Below, piece by piece: positions 36,572-45,110 of a stretch of DNA of 64,000 bases. The stretch's first letter is position 1. The number at the start of each line of letters is the position of its first letter. Position numbers and translations under genes: made by a program. This stretch comes from DATKNA01 sp963786765 (lineage in GTDB: Bacteria > Actinomycetota > Actinomycetes > Actinomycetales > Kineosporiaceae): contig CAWBAJ010000020.1 of the NCBI GenBank assembly GCA_963786765.1, positions 62,001-126,000 on the forward strand, read 5' to 3'. Under the pieces are notes generated by a model. The model was not told the DNA's origin. It made no database searches and saw only the letters and a list, made by a program, of their open reading frames with translations.

Positions 36572-38014
36572 CTATCGCGGACGGTGCTGCGTCTGCAGGG
36601 TGCCGCCGTCCAGCGGCCGATGGCGCCAGACGGCCTCGGGCCGTGCCCGCGGGAGCGAGCAGGTGATGTCCATCCGGTGCGGGGTCTCCAGGAAGATGAC
36701 CTCGACCCGCAGCGGTCTGGTCGTCCAGCCAGCCGCCGGAGGCGGCGACCGGGATGGTTTCGCCGTGGAGGTCGGCGGGGTCAGAGACCATCCAGTCTCC
36801 GGTGCCGACCGGAAAGGTCAGCGCGTTGGCGGGCTCGATGAGGGTGACCTCGAGTGCCTCGTCGCGCCATGCCGAGCCCGATGGAGGTCAGCAGGGCTGA
36901 CCCTGGGTGCCTGCGGCGCGGGCGGCGACGGTGAACGGCCCACGTCCGACCAGTCCTGCCGGCGCGGTGGCCGGCCTGCGCCAGCGCAGGCGGCAGCCGC
37001 AGGTCGCGCAAGCCGGGCATCGAGGCCGTGCTGCGCGCCGGCGTCCGGCGCGGTGCCGTGCCGAGGCCCGGGCAGCAGGTGCGCCCACATGGCGTCGAGG
37101 ACCGCCTGCATGTCCAGCGTGACCGGCGGTCGTGGCGATCACCGCGTCCTGCTCGGGCAGGACAACGCAGAACTGCCCGAAGGCCCCGTCGCCGCGGTAT
37201 CCGTGCCGGGACATCCAGAACTGGAAGCCGTAGCCCTGCCGCCAGTCGGGGTTGGGCTCGTCCGCGGTGTCGATCTGCCGGGACGTCGCCTGGGCGACCT
37301 ATCTCTCCGGCATGAGCTGGATGTCGCCCCATCGGCCGCCCTGCAGGTACAGCTGGCCGAGCTTGGCGATGTCCTCGGTGCGGGCGTACAGGCCGCTGAA
37401 GCCCTGCTCCCGGCCGGGCGGCCAGGTCTGCCAGCCGACGTGGCCGATGCCGAGCGGGTCGAACAGCCGGGGCCGCAGGTAGCTGGGTGAGCGGCATCCC
37501 CGCGTTGCGCTGGATGATGCTCGCCAGCGCGTACGTACAGGGCTGGCTGTAGGCGAAGACCGTGCCGGGCACCTGGTCGGGCGGCATCAGCAGGAACCCG
37601 CGGACCGGTTCCTCCGGGTCGCGCATGATCGCCTCCTGCAGCATCTCGCGGTCATGCCCGCTGGCCATCGAGGCGAGGTGCCGCAGCGTCATCGACCGGC
37701 TGCCGGCGTCGGTGATGTCAGCGGCGAACTCCGGGAAGTGCGACACCACGGGGGCATCCAGGTCGAACAGTCCCTCTCTCAGCGCGAACCCGAGCGCGGT
37801 GGAGGTGAAGCTCTTGCTGAGCGAGTACAGCAACCGGGTCCGTTCCGGCGTGTGCGGCGCCCACCAGCCCTCCGCCACGACATGCCCGTGCCGCACCACC
37901 ATCAGGCTGTGCATTTCGACGGACGGGTCAGCCTCTACCGCGTCCAGGAAGCCAGCACGGCCGCCGGATCGACCCGTGATCCGCGGGGAGACTGCGTGGC
38001 AGCTTCGTCGTCAC
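36572..38014 (-). pseudogene. Beta-lactamase-fold serine hydrolase, multiple frameshifts
   Basis: A class C beta-lactamase/esterase-type protein. YSLSKSFTSTALGFALREGL contains the SxxK nucleophile motif; FAYSQPCTYALASIIQR is in the place of the YxN motif; TEDIAKLGQLYLQGG and GYGFQFWMSRHGYRGDGAFGQ follow, and a C-terminal extension ends LHGETIPVAASGGWLDDQ. GTG 38014 (VTTKLPRS) lies 7 nt after TACGAT, a leaderless start. Several frame changes (near 37985, 37945, 37470, 37105 and 36870, among others) break it. About 480 residues if repaired. Substrate unknown; such proteins range from esterases to peptidoglycan-related enzymes. Confidence 0.75.
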
Positions 38015-38137
38015 GACCTGCATCGTAAGGGACGGGAAGATGCCCGGTCGCCGGTGAGGAGCCCGTGCACGACGGAGAACAGAGCCGCCGGCCACACCGG
38101 GCAGCGTTTCCCGGGCGAAGGAGGCGGACTCCGAGGT

Positions 38138-38940
38138 TCAACGTTCCGGTCGTTCGCCGGGCTCGTCGAGGTCCCCGAACCCGGTCAGTGCGAGGTCCAG
38201 GAGGCGCCCGACAGCCGCGCCGGCCTGCCGGCCGCTCGCCGTGACCTCGAGGACGTGGCCCTGCGCCCGCGCCGAGCGCCGGCCACCTGACGTCGAGGCT
38301 GCCGGCGGGGACCGGCCTCCCCGCCCCGGGTGAGGTTGCGGAGGCGGACGTCGGCCTCGAACTCCCGGACGGCGCGGGGCCAGCGCCGCCGCCGGCCGGG
38401 CATGCAGCCCCTGCGGCCAGGTCACCTCGAATCGGCCGGTCGCCGCTCGGCAGGTACTCTGCTGGCCTACGCGCCTCGCTCTAACGCCCCGGACCGAGGG
38501 CCGGTGCCGAGGTGCCCCTGCTTCGCCGCGAGCGCCGTGGTCGGCCTCCGCGCGCCACCTCGGTCGCGTTCCGCGCCGCCGGCGGCGGCGACCGCTGCGA
38601 CGCACAGGCCCTCGACGAGGGGCCCCGGGGACAGCGATCACCCGCTCGCGCAGGGCGGGGTCGAGCAGGTCCAGGGCCATCTCGGCCGAGAGCACGGCGC
38701 TGCCCAGGTCCATCAGCACGACGACACCCGGCGCCGCGGTCCGTCGCGCGCGATCGCCGTCGGCGATCGCGGCGGCGTCGGTGCCGAAGGCGTCGTCCGT
38801 CGAGGCCGGCCGCGACGCTCGATAGGCACGTCGGTCGCCGGCACCATCTGCGCGGGCGAGCTCGAGCGGCGGCCTCGCCCAGCGGCCGGCTGTGCGAGAC
38901 GACCACGATCCCGACCGGCGACGCCTCCGGTCGCGTTCAC
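38138..38940 (-). pseudogene. dhaM: Dihydroxyacetone kinase phosphotransfer subunit (DhaM), many frameshifts
   Basis: A multidomain phosphoryl carrier feeding DhaL. The N-terminal EIIA-mannose-like domain shows IVVVSHSRPLGEAA with the phosphorylatable His and VVLMDLGSAVLSAEMALDLL; a C-terminal HPr domain shows EVTWPQGLHARPAAALA with the active His, and the protein ends LALTGFGDLDEPGERPER. The probable start GTG 38940 overlaps the dhaL stop (GTGA), with a frame change near 38915. More breaks occur about every 60-80 bp. The domains, order and neighbours make the identity safe even though the frame is lost. Confidence 0.75.
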
Positions 38941-39593
38941 CGCTCGCCAGCGTCTGCCGCCGCCGCGTCGACGCAGCAGGGCGGTCGACGTCGCGCCGGG
39001 GTCCTGGTGCCCGCGCTGCGCTCGCCCAGGTAGCTGGCCCGGCCCTTGCGGGCCACAGCGGGATGGTGGCGTCGCGGCCCGCGTCGCGCCGCCGCCGCGG
39101 CCGCCGCAGCGCGTCGCCGAGGCCGGCGCCGTCGGCCGAGCGCCGCGTCCAGCGCGTCGACGGCCGGGACCAGCGCGTCGACCATCGTCTTGTCGCCGAG
39201 CTCGGCCTTGCCGCGGGCGACCACCCCGTCCAGCCCGGCCCGCAGCGCCGCCGGCGAACGCCGGCGGCGTCGAGCTCGGCTCGGTCGCCCGACCGAGCGT
39301 CGCCCATCCGCAGGAAGAACGTGCCGTACAGCGGCCCGCTGGCACCGCCGACCGTGCTGACCAGCGTCATCCCGGCCGTCTTGAGCAGCGCCGCCGGCGC
39401 GGCGTCCGGGGCGGCGTCGAGCTTGCGCGACCACGGCGGTCATGCCGCGGCGCATGTTCGTGCCGTGGTCGGCGTCGCCGATCGCCGAGTCGAGCGCGGT
39501 CAGCTCGTCCGCGTTCTCCGTCACGGCGTCGCGCGAACGCCCGCAGCCAGCGGCCGAGCTCGGCCGACGCCCACCGTGCTCCGCCATGTTCAC
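38937..39593 (-). pseudogene. dhaL: Dihydroxyacetone kinase ADP-binding subunit (DhaL), many frameshifts
   Basis: The subunit that holds ADP/ATP and passes phosphate to dihydroxyacetone bound to DhaK. ELTALDSAIGDADHGTNMRR is the DhaL signature whose Asp residues bind Mg-ADP. LGDKTMVDALVPAVDAL is the second family block, and the C-terminus should carry KGRASYLGERS, seen near 39030. GTG 39593 or ATG 39587 lies just after the dhaK stop. Several frameshifts interrupt it. Middle gene of dhaK-L-M. Confidence 0.8.
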
Positions 39594-39595
39594 GC

Positions 39596-40599
39596 TCAGA
39601 CCCCCCACCGCAGCGCCGGGGTGTTGACCGGGGCGTCCCACAGCCGCAGCAGCTCGTCGTCCAGCCTTGAGCAGGGTGACCGAGCAGCCGGCCATGTCCA
39701 GGCTGGTGATGTAGTTGCCGACCAGCGAGCGGGCGACCGGACGCCGGCCCGCTCCAGGATCTTCGCCACCTCGCCGTACATGAGGTAGAGCTCGATCAGC
39801 GGGGTGGCGCCCATGCCGTTGACGAACGCGAGCACGCCGTCGCCGCCGGTGAAGTCGAGGTCCTCGAGGATCGGCTCGACGAGCATCTCGCGCGATCTCC
39901 CGCGCGGGCGCCATCGGGCAGCCGCCGCCGGCCGGGCTCGCCGTGGATGCCGATGCCCGACCTCCATCTGGTCGTCGGGCAGGTCGAAGGTCGGCGTGCC
40001 CGGCGGCGGGCACGGTGCAGGAGGTCAGCGCCATGCCCATGCTGCGCGCCGTTGGCGCTCACCTTGCGGCGACCTCGGCGACCGCGGCCAGGTCGCGGCC
40101 CTCCTCCGCGGCCGCCCAGCGATCTTCTCCACAGCACGGTGGCCCCGACGCCGCGGCGGCCGGCGGTGTAGAGGCTGTCCTGCGACGGCGACGTCGTCGT
40201 CGGTGACGACGGTCTCGACCTCGACGCCCTCGGCGGCGGCGAGCTCGGCGGCCATCTCGAAGTTCATGACGTCGCCGGTGTAGTTCTTCACGATGTGCAG
40301 CACGCCCGCGCCGCCGTCGACGGCCTTGGTGGCCGCGAGCATCTGGTCGGGCACCGGCGAGGTGAACACCTCGCCCGCGCAGGCGGCGTCGAGCATCGCC
40401 GGGCCCGACGAACCCGCCGTGCAGCGGCTCGTGGCCCGAGCCGCCGCCGGAGACGAGCCCGACCTTGCCCTGGACCGGGGCGTCGCCGCGGAAGACGATC
40501 TTGTTCTCGTGGTCGACCCGCAGCTCGGGGTGGGCCAGCGCCACGCCGCGCAGCGCCTCGCGTGACGACGTCGGCGGTGTCGTTGATCAGCTTCTTCAC
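39596..40599 (-). pseudogene. dhaK: Dihydroxyacetone kinase substrate-binding subunit (DhaK), many frameshifts
   Basis: Binds dihydroxyacetone covalently through a His. GTG 40599 (MKKLINDTADVVTR) has GAGGAG six bases upstream. KVGLVSGGGSGHEPLHGGFV, EVFTSPVPDQMLAATKAV, GVLHIVKNYTGDVMNFEMA, ILEDLDFTGGDGVLAFVNGM and GATPLIELYLMYGEVAKILE are DhaK hallmarks. The last residues NTPALRWGV end at a TGA at 39596. Breaks lie near 40560, 40400, 40180, 40130, 40055, 39980, 39895, 39745 and 39665. With a DhaM partner the phosphate comes from the PTS (PEP), not ATP. The operon may serve glycerol/dihydroxyacetone use. Confidence 0.85.
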
Positions 40600-40695
40600 G
40601 GGCCACTCCTCGATCCGGGTCGTGCGGCCCATCCTGCTGCGGCAAGGGCTGCGCGCGCACCGGGTCGCGCCGGGCTTTCGAGGGTCAGCTGCGTG

Positions 40696-41700
40696 TCACC
40701 GCCGGTCGCCGAACAGGCGCGGACGCCGCGGGTGCAGGCGGACCGCGCGGCCCGCGCTGACCCGCGGGAGCTCGTCGTGACCGTGCGGCAGGTGGACGAC
40801 GACCGGCTCGGCGTGTTCGGGAACGGTGACGTCCACGCGGGTGTGGGTCGTCAACGGGGTCACCCGGGCGACTGTGCCCGGCGTTCCGCCGTCGGCCCCG
40901 TCGGCCCCGTCGGCCCCGCCGGGTCCCCCGGGTCGGCCCTCGGTGGTGAGGTCGATGTCGTGGGGCCGGTGCCAGGCACCGTGCAGGCGGGTGCTCGCGC
41001 CGATGAAGCTCATGACGAACGGGCTGGCCGGGCGGTGGTACAGGTCGGACGGGCTCCCCGCCTGCTCGATCCGGCCGCCGTGCACCAGGACGATCTGGTC
41101 CGCCAGCTCGAGGGCCTCCTCCTGGTCGTGAGTGACGACGATCGTCGTGACGGGGACCTGCTCGTGCAGCCGGCGCAGCCACTCCCGCAGCTCGGCGCGG
41201 ATCGCCGCGTCGAGCGCCCCGAACGGCTCGTCGAGCAGCAGCACCCGGGGCTCGGCGGCGAGCGCACGGGCCAGAGCCATGCGCTGCCGCTGGCCGCCGG
41301 ACAGCTGTGCGGGGTAGCGGCCCGCGAGCCCGTCGAGCCGGACGAGCGCCAGCAGCTCCTCGACCCGGGCCCGGATCTCCTTCTTCGGGCGGCGGCGCAC
41401 GGCCAGCGCGAAGCCGACGTTGTCCGCGACCGTCAGGTGCCGGAAGGCGGCGTAGTGCTGGAAGACGAAGCCGATGCTCCGCTCGCGCACCGGGACGCCG
41501 GTGACGTCCGCTCCCGCGATGCGGACGGTGCCCGCATCCGGCCGCTCCAGTCCCGCGAGCACACGCAGCAGTGTGGACTTCCCGCCGCCGGAGGGACCGA
41601 GCAGGGCGGTCAGGGACTGGTCGGGCACGTCGACGCTGACGTCGTCGAGTGCGACGGCGGTGCCGAACCGCTTGGAGATCCGGGTCGCGGTGATGCTCAT
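40696..41700 (-). CDS. cysA: Sulfate ABC transporter ATP-binding protein CysA
   Basis: ATPase of the sulfate/thiosulfate importer, 334 residues. Walker A LGPSGGGKSTLL, Q-loop GFVFQHYAAFRHLTV (the AFRHLTV form is typical of CysA), signature LSGGQRQRMALARAL and Walker B VLLLDEPFGALDA are present; a C-terminal TOBE-like region follows ASTRLHGAW. An unusual low-complexity GGADGADGADGGTPG linker sits in the C-terminal domain. ATG 41700 has AGGAG upstream and overlaps the cysW stop by ATGA. Last gene of the leftward sbp-cysT-cysW-cysA operon. Confidence 0.93.
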   Translation of the reverse strand: MSITATRISKRFGTAVALDDVSVDVPDQSLTALLGPSGGGKSTLLRVLAGLERPDAGTVRIAGADVTGVPVRERSIGFVFQHYAAFRHLTVADNVGFALAVRRRPKKEIRARVEELLALVRLDGLAGRYPAQLSGGQRQRMALARALAAEPRVLLLDEPFGALDAAIRAELREWLRRLHEQVPVTTIVVTHDQEEALELADQIVLVHGGRIEQAGSPSDLYHRPASPFVMSFIGASTRLHGAWHRPHDIDLTTEGRPGGPGGADGADGADGGTPGTVARVTPLTTHTRVDVTVPEHAEPVVVHLPHGHDELPRVSAGRAVRLHPRRPRLFGDRR

Positions 41701-42512
41701 CGCGTCTCCTTCCTGACATCGGAACGGTCGAGCCGGCGTCCGAGCCGGGTCATCAGGAGGAGGACGGCGACCGCGACGAGTCCGAGGAACAGGCCGGCGG
41801 CGAAGGCGCCGGTGAGGTCGAGTGCGACGAACCGGTCCTCGACGTACAGCGGGAGGGTCTGCGTGACGCCCAGCACGCTGCCGGAGACGATCGCGACCGC
41901 GCCGTACTCCCCCAGCGCACGCGCCGTGGTGAGGACGACGCCGTAGATCAGCCCCCAGCGGATCGCGGGCAGGGTGACCCGCAGGAAGGTGCGCCAGGGA
42001 CCGGCGCCGAGGGTCGCGGCGGCCTCCTCGGCGTCCGTGCCCGCCTCCGCCAGCACCGGCGCCACCTCGCCGGCCACGAACGGCAGCGACACGAAGACCG
42101 TCGCGAGAACCATGCCGGGCAGCGCGAAGATCACCTGTACGTCGTGGCCGGCCAGCCACGGCCCGAACCAGCCCTGGGCGCCGTAGAGGGCGACGAGCGC
42201 GAGGCCGAGCACGACCGGCGACACGGCGAACGGGAGGTCCAGCGCGGCGGCGATGAGGCCGCGGCCGGGCGGCCGGTAGCGGACGAGCACGAACGCGCAC
42301 ACGACGCCGAACACGGTGTTGATCGGGACGGCGATCGCGGTCACGAGCAGCGAGAGCTGGACGGCGTGCACCGCCTCGGGGGTCGTCAGCGCCTCCACGA
42401 CGGGCGCGAGGCCGTGCGCGAAGGTCCGGACGACGATCAGAGCGACGGGCGCGACGACGATGAGCCCGAGGTAGCCCAGCGCCGCCACGCGCAGCGCGAG
42501 CCGGCCGCTCAT
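41697..42512 (-). CDS. cysW: Sulfate ABC transporter permease CysW
   Basis: Membrane subunit of the sulfate importer, 271 residues with about six helices. LALRVAALGYLGLIVVAPVA starts the first helix; LDLPFAVSPVVLGLALVAL and the cytoplasmic coupling block EEAAATLGAGPWRTFLRVTL are characteristic of CysW, as is the later ARALGEYGAVAIVSG. ATG 42512 follows GAGGGACGCCG. Its 5' end overlaps the cysT stop by 4 nt and its 3' end overlaps cysA by 4 nt, so cysTWA are translationally coupled. Confidence 0.93.
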   Translation of the reverse strand: MSGRLALRVAALGYLGLIVVAPVALIVVRTFAHGLAPVVEALTTPEAVHAVQLSLLVTAIAVPINTVFGVVCAFVLVRYRPPGRGLIAAALDLPFAVSPVVLGLALVALYGAQGWFGPWLAGHDVQVIFALPGMVLATVFVSLPFVAGEVAPVLAEAGTDAEEAAATLGAGPWRTFLRVTLPAIRWGLIYGVVLTTARALGEYGAVAIVSGSVLGVTQTLPLYVEDRFVALDLTGAFAAGLFLGLVAVAVLLLMTRLGRRLDRSDVRKETR

Positions 42513-43390
42513 CGGCGTCCCTCGGCCCTGTGGCCGACGACCCGGAGGAGCACCACGACGAGGAGCGCGACCGCGAGCAGGACGACGGCGACCGCCGCGC
42601 CGGCCTCCGGGGCGCCGTTCTCCACCTGAGTGAAGATCCACCAGGAGGCCACCTCGGTCCGGTACGGCAGGTTGCCGGAGATCAGCACGACGGACCCGAA
42701 CTCGCCGAGGGCCCGCGCGAACGCCTGGGCGCCGCCGGTGACGAGCGCCGGCAGCAGTGCCGGCAGCAGGACCCGGCGGAACGTCGTCCATCCGCCGGCG
42801 CCGAGCGTGGCGGCGGCCTCCTCGACCTCCGGGTCGAGGTCGGCGAGAACCGGCTGCACGCTGCGGACGACGAACGGCAGCGTGACGAAGAGCAACGCGA
42901 GGGCGACGCCGGCGCGGGTGTAGGCGAGGTCGAGCCCGAGCGGGTTGCCTTCGCCGTACAGCGCCAGCAGCGTGAGGCCCGCGACGATCGTCGGCAGCGC
43001 GAACGGGAGGTCGACCAGGGCGTCGACGAACCGGCGACCGGGGAAGTCGTCGCGCACCAGCATCCAGGCGACCGCGAGGCCGGCCACCAGGTCGACGGCG
43101 ACGGCGACGAGCGAGACCCCGACCGTGAACGTCAGCGCGGCGACCGCCTCGGGCTGGGTGATCGTCGCCAGGAAGCCCGGCCCGACGCCGACGGCGAGGA
43201 GCGCCGCGATCGGCAGGAGCACGACCACCGAAAGGAACGTGACCGTCGACGCGGTGGCCAGCACAGCCGTCGGTACGGCGACGCCGCCGGCCATCCGGCT
43301 GCCGATCCGGCTGCCGATCCGGCCATCGATCCGGCCATCGATCCGGCCATCGATCCGGGAGGTCAAGGGCAGATCAGCCACCGCTCGCAC
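42509..43390 (-). CDS. cysT: Sulfate ABC transporter permease CysT
   Basis: The second membrane subunit, about 293 residues. LDLVAGLAVAWMLVRDDFPG, LVDLPFALPTIVAGLTLLAL and EEAAATLGAGGWTTFRRVLL with ARALGEFGSVVLISGNLPY identify CysT. The N-terminus is odd: five 12-bp units encode SRIDGRIDGRIDGRIGSRIG before the first helix. GTG 43390 overlaps the end of sbp by 17 bp; GTG 43381 or ATG 43294 (after the repeats) are alternatives, so the repeat may be coding or untranslated. Confidence 0.88.
   Translation of the reverse strand: MRAVADLPLTSRIDGRIDGRIDGRIGSRIGSRMAGGVAVPTAVLATASTVTFLSVVVLLPIAALLAVGVGPGFLATITQPEAVAALTFTVGVSLVAVAVDLVAGLAVAWMLVRDDFPGRRFVDALVDLPFALPTIVAGLTLLALYGEGNPLGLDLAYTRAGVALALLFVTLPFVVRSVQPVLADLDPEVEEAAATLGAGGWTTFRRVLLPALLPALVTGGAQAFARALGEFGSVVLISGNLPYRTEVASWWIFTQVENGAPEAGAAVAVVLLAVALLVVVLLRVVGHRAEGRR
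43295..43354. repeat. Five 12-bp tandem units at the start of cysT
   Basis: Units at 43295-43306, 43307-43318 (CCGGCTGCCGAT), then 43319-43330, 43331-43342 and 43343-43354 (CCGGCCATCGAT). A length of 12 keeps frame, giving RIGS or RIDG per unit on the minus strand. Such runs change copy number by slippage. Confidence 0.85.
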
Positions 43391-44445
43391 CCACGGCCTT
43401 CTCGACCGGGACGATCAAGCCCTGCTGGGGGTCGAAGAACCGCTTCGACACGTCCTTCCAGCCGCCGAGGTCCCCGATGGTGAAGAGCTGCTCGGGCGTG
43501 GGGAATACGTACGGGCCGGTCACCCGCGACGACCGGGCGGTAGCCGTACTTGGCGAAGATCTGCTGCGCCGGCTTCGTCCTGAGGAAGTCGACGAAGGCC
43601 TTCGCCGCCTGCGGGTTCGAGCTCTTCGTCGTCACCGCGACCGGGTTCTCGACGAGGATCGTGGCATCCGGGACGACCCACTCGACGTCCTTGCCCTTGG
43701 CCTTCGCGGCGATCGCCTCGTTCTCGTAGCTCAGCAGCACGTCGCCGACACCGCCGGTGAAGGTCTGCAGCGACGTCGCCGCGGAGGCGTCCTGGGCGAC
43801 GACGTGGCCGAAGAGCTCCTTGAGGTACGTCAGCGCCTGGTCGGGGGTCTTCCCCTCCTTCAGCTGGGCGCCGTATGCCGCCAGCACGTTCCACCGCGCC
43901 CCGCCGGAGCTGAGGGGGTTGGGAGTCAGGACCTTGACGCCGGGCCGGACGAGGTCGTCCCATCCGTTGATGCCCTTGGGGTTGCCCTTGCGGACGACGA
44001 GCACGACGACGGAGCGCGTCACCATGCCGTGGTAGGCGTCGGAGTCCCAGTCCTTCGCCACGAGGCCGGCGTCGACGAGCTTGGTGATGTCGGGGGCGAG
44101 CGAGAGTGCGGCCACGTCCGTGGGCAGGCCTGCGGCCACCGCGCGGGACTGCGCGCCGGACGCGCCGTACGACTGGATGAAGGTGACGCCGCTGCCGGCC
44201 GGCGTCTTCTCGAATGCGGGGATGAGCTCGGCGTACGCCTCCTTGGGCGTGGAGTAGGCGACCAGCGACACCCTGCCGCCGCCCGCCGCGCCCGCCTCGG
44301 CCGCCCCGCCGCAGCCGGCCAGCGCCACGGCGGCGACGACGAGGCCCACGACGAGGCCCGTGATCGCCGTCCAGGTCGTTCCTGCGCGGGACCCGGTCCT
44401 GCGTGGCCGGGCGCGCTTGTGGTGCTCGAGCATGGTCGTTCCCAT
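43374..44445 (-). CDS. sbp: Sulfate-binding lipoprotein (Sbp/CysP), one frameshift
   Basis: The extracellular sulfate receptor for cysTWA. ITGLVVGLVVAAVALAGCGG is a lipoprotein signal with lipobox LAGC. The mature part has YAELIPAFEKT, FIQSYGASGAQSRAVAAGLP, DVAALSLAPDITKLVDAGLV, KVLTPNPLSSGGARWNVLAAY and LLSYENEAI, a pattern specific for sulfate-binding proteins. A frame change near 43515 separates RPVV from TGPYVFPTPEQLFTIGDLGG; the corrected end is KAVGASGG at 43374. ATG 44445 or 44433 are both possible starts. Preceded by a SAM-IV riboswitch and a leader peptide, so it should be shut off when SAM is abundant. Confidence 0.9.
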
Positions 44446-44468
44446 CGTCTCGGTGTCGTTGCGGCACG

Positions 44469-44509
44469 CGGCACCCGCTTCCGCACCGAAGGGGTGCCGG
44501 GGCGGAAGC
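44469..44509 (-). promoter_or_regulatory. Two mutually exclusive 8-bp hairpins between leader peptide and sbp
   Basis: Hairpin A pairs 44477-44484 with 44502-44509 (GCTTCCGC/GCGGAAGC). Hairpin B pairs 44469-44476 with 44492-44499 (CGGCACCC/GGGTGCCG). Their arms interleave, so only one can form unless they make a pseudoknot. Lying between the leader-peptide stop and the sbp start, this looks like an attenuator or ribosome-access switch. Inferred from pairing only. Confidence 0.5.
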
Positions 44510-44535
44510 TCGGGCCGGGCCGGAGGTCGGCGGCG

Positions 44536-44634
44536 TCAGCGCCCGGGACAGACGGCGCTGGCCGTCCGCATGAGATCCACGTGACGACGGCACACCAGAA
44601 GGGGGCGGCGAGAGTGCCTCTCGGGTCCGCTCAT
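44536..44634 (-). CDS. Sulfur-operon leader peptide (32 aa) upstream of sbp
   Basis: An ATG at 44634 with GGAGG five bases upstream opens a 32-codon frame ending at TGA 44538-44536. The peptide contains CRRHVDLMRTASAVCPGR at its end. The RRHVDL-x-R-x-(A/S)-S-A-x-C pattern is that of actinobacterial 'putative leader peptide' proteins found before sulfur-metabolism genes. It lies after the SAM-IV aptamer and before sbp. Its twin lies on the other strand at 45111-45221. Role proposed: translation-coupled control, perhaps sensing cysteine through the late Cys codon. Confidence 0.8.
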   Translation of the reverse strand: MSGPERHSRRPLLVCRRHVDLMRTASAVCPGR

Positions 44635-44681
44635 CGAAGCCTCCATCGACCTCGTCACGGGGGACCTCGGCCTGCGGCGAG

Positions 44682-44797
44682 ATCCGCGCTTGCCCGGACC
44701 GCCGTGGTCCGGACCTGGTCATCACCCGGGGCACCCCACCGCGGAGGAGGGTTGCCGGCCAGCGAGCCGGGGCTTGGTGCTGGCACTCAGGACCTTG
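44682..44797 (-). ncRNA. SAM-IV riboswitch controlling sbp-cysTWA
   Basis: On the minus strand the RNA begins GGTCCTGAGTGCCAGCACC, continues through AAGCCCCGGCTCGCTGGCCG, GCAACCCTCC, CGCGGTGGGGTGCCCCGGGT and GATGACC, then a hairpin TCCGGACC...GGTCCGG and the downstream CAAGCGCGG. These are the conserved cores of the SAM-IV class (known in Streptomyces and mycobacteria), including the P1 stem GGTC(C/A)T with (A/T)GACC and the GCAAGCGCGG pseudoknot strand. It should bind S-adenosylmethionine and lower expression. Nearly identical to the opposite-strand copy at 44958. Confidence 0.88.
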
Positions 44798-44957
44798 GTA
44801 GCGGACGCTAACAGAGCGTCGACAAGGAGGACCAGACCTCGTCCGCTGTCCGGACAACGTTGACGGTCGGTGGCGAGAAATGACAATTCGTGGTCCTGTC
44901 CGAGGCGTGGACGACGTCTTGCGAGCCCTGCGTAGGCAGCTGCTACCGTCGGCAACG
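44798..44957. promoter_or_regulatory. Shared divergent promoter region of the sulfate genes
   Basis: 160 bp between the two riboswitches must hold both promoters. Rightward: TTGCGA (44919-44924) and TACCGT (44944-44949) with a 19-bp spacer, placing the RNA start close to the aptamer. Leftward: a TTAGCGT near 44808 is a weak -10 candidate. An exact 10-bp palindrome TGTCCGGACA at 44847-44856 lies near the middle and could bind a regulator common to both directions. Confidence 0.45.
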
Positions 44958-45075
44958 ACAAGGTCATGAGTGCCAGCACCAAGCCCCGGCTCGCTGGCCG
45001 GCAACCCTCCACCGCGGTGGGGTGCCCCGGGTGATGACCTGGCCCGGGCCGCACGGCCCGGGCAAGCGCGGGCTT
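44958..45075 (+). ncRNA. SAM-IV riboswitch controlling the sulfite reductase operon
   Basis: The plus-strand RNA starts AAGGTCATGAGTGCCAGCAC and has AAGCCCCGGCTCGCTGGCCG, GCAACCCTCC and CGCGGTGGGGTGCCCCGGGT. P1 pairs GGTCAT (44962-44967) with ATGACC (45034-45039); a second hairpin pairs CCCGGGCC (45043-45050) with GGCCCGGG (45055-45062) and is followed by CAAGCGCGGG, the SAM-IV pseudoknot strand. Located 36 bp before the leader peptide and about 230 bp before sir. Confidence 0.9.
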
Positions 45076-45110
45076 CGCAGGGCGGCGGAGTCCCGACGAG
45101 GAGGTCCGCC

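Noticed and set aside
38138..40599. dhaKLM as a genuinely decayed operon
   Set aside because: All active-site motifs survive next to very dense, often compensating indels, which fits poor consensus quality better than neutral decay. It is kept as pseudogene only to signal the broken frames.
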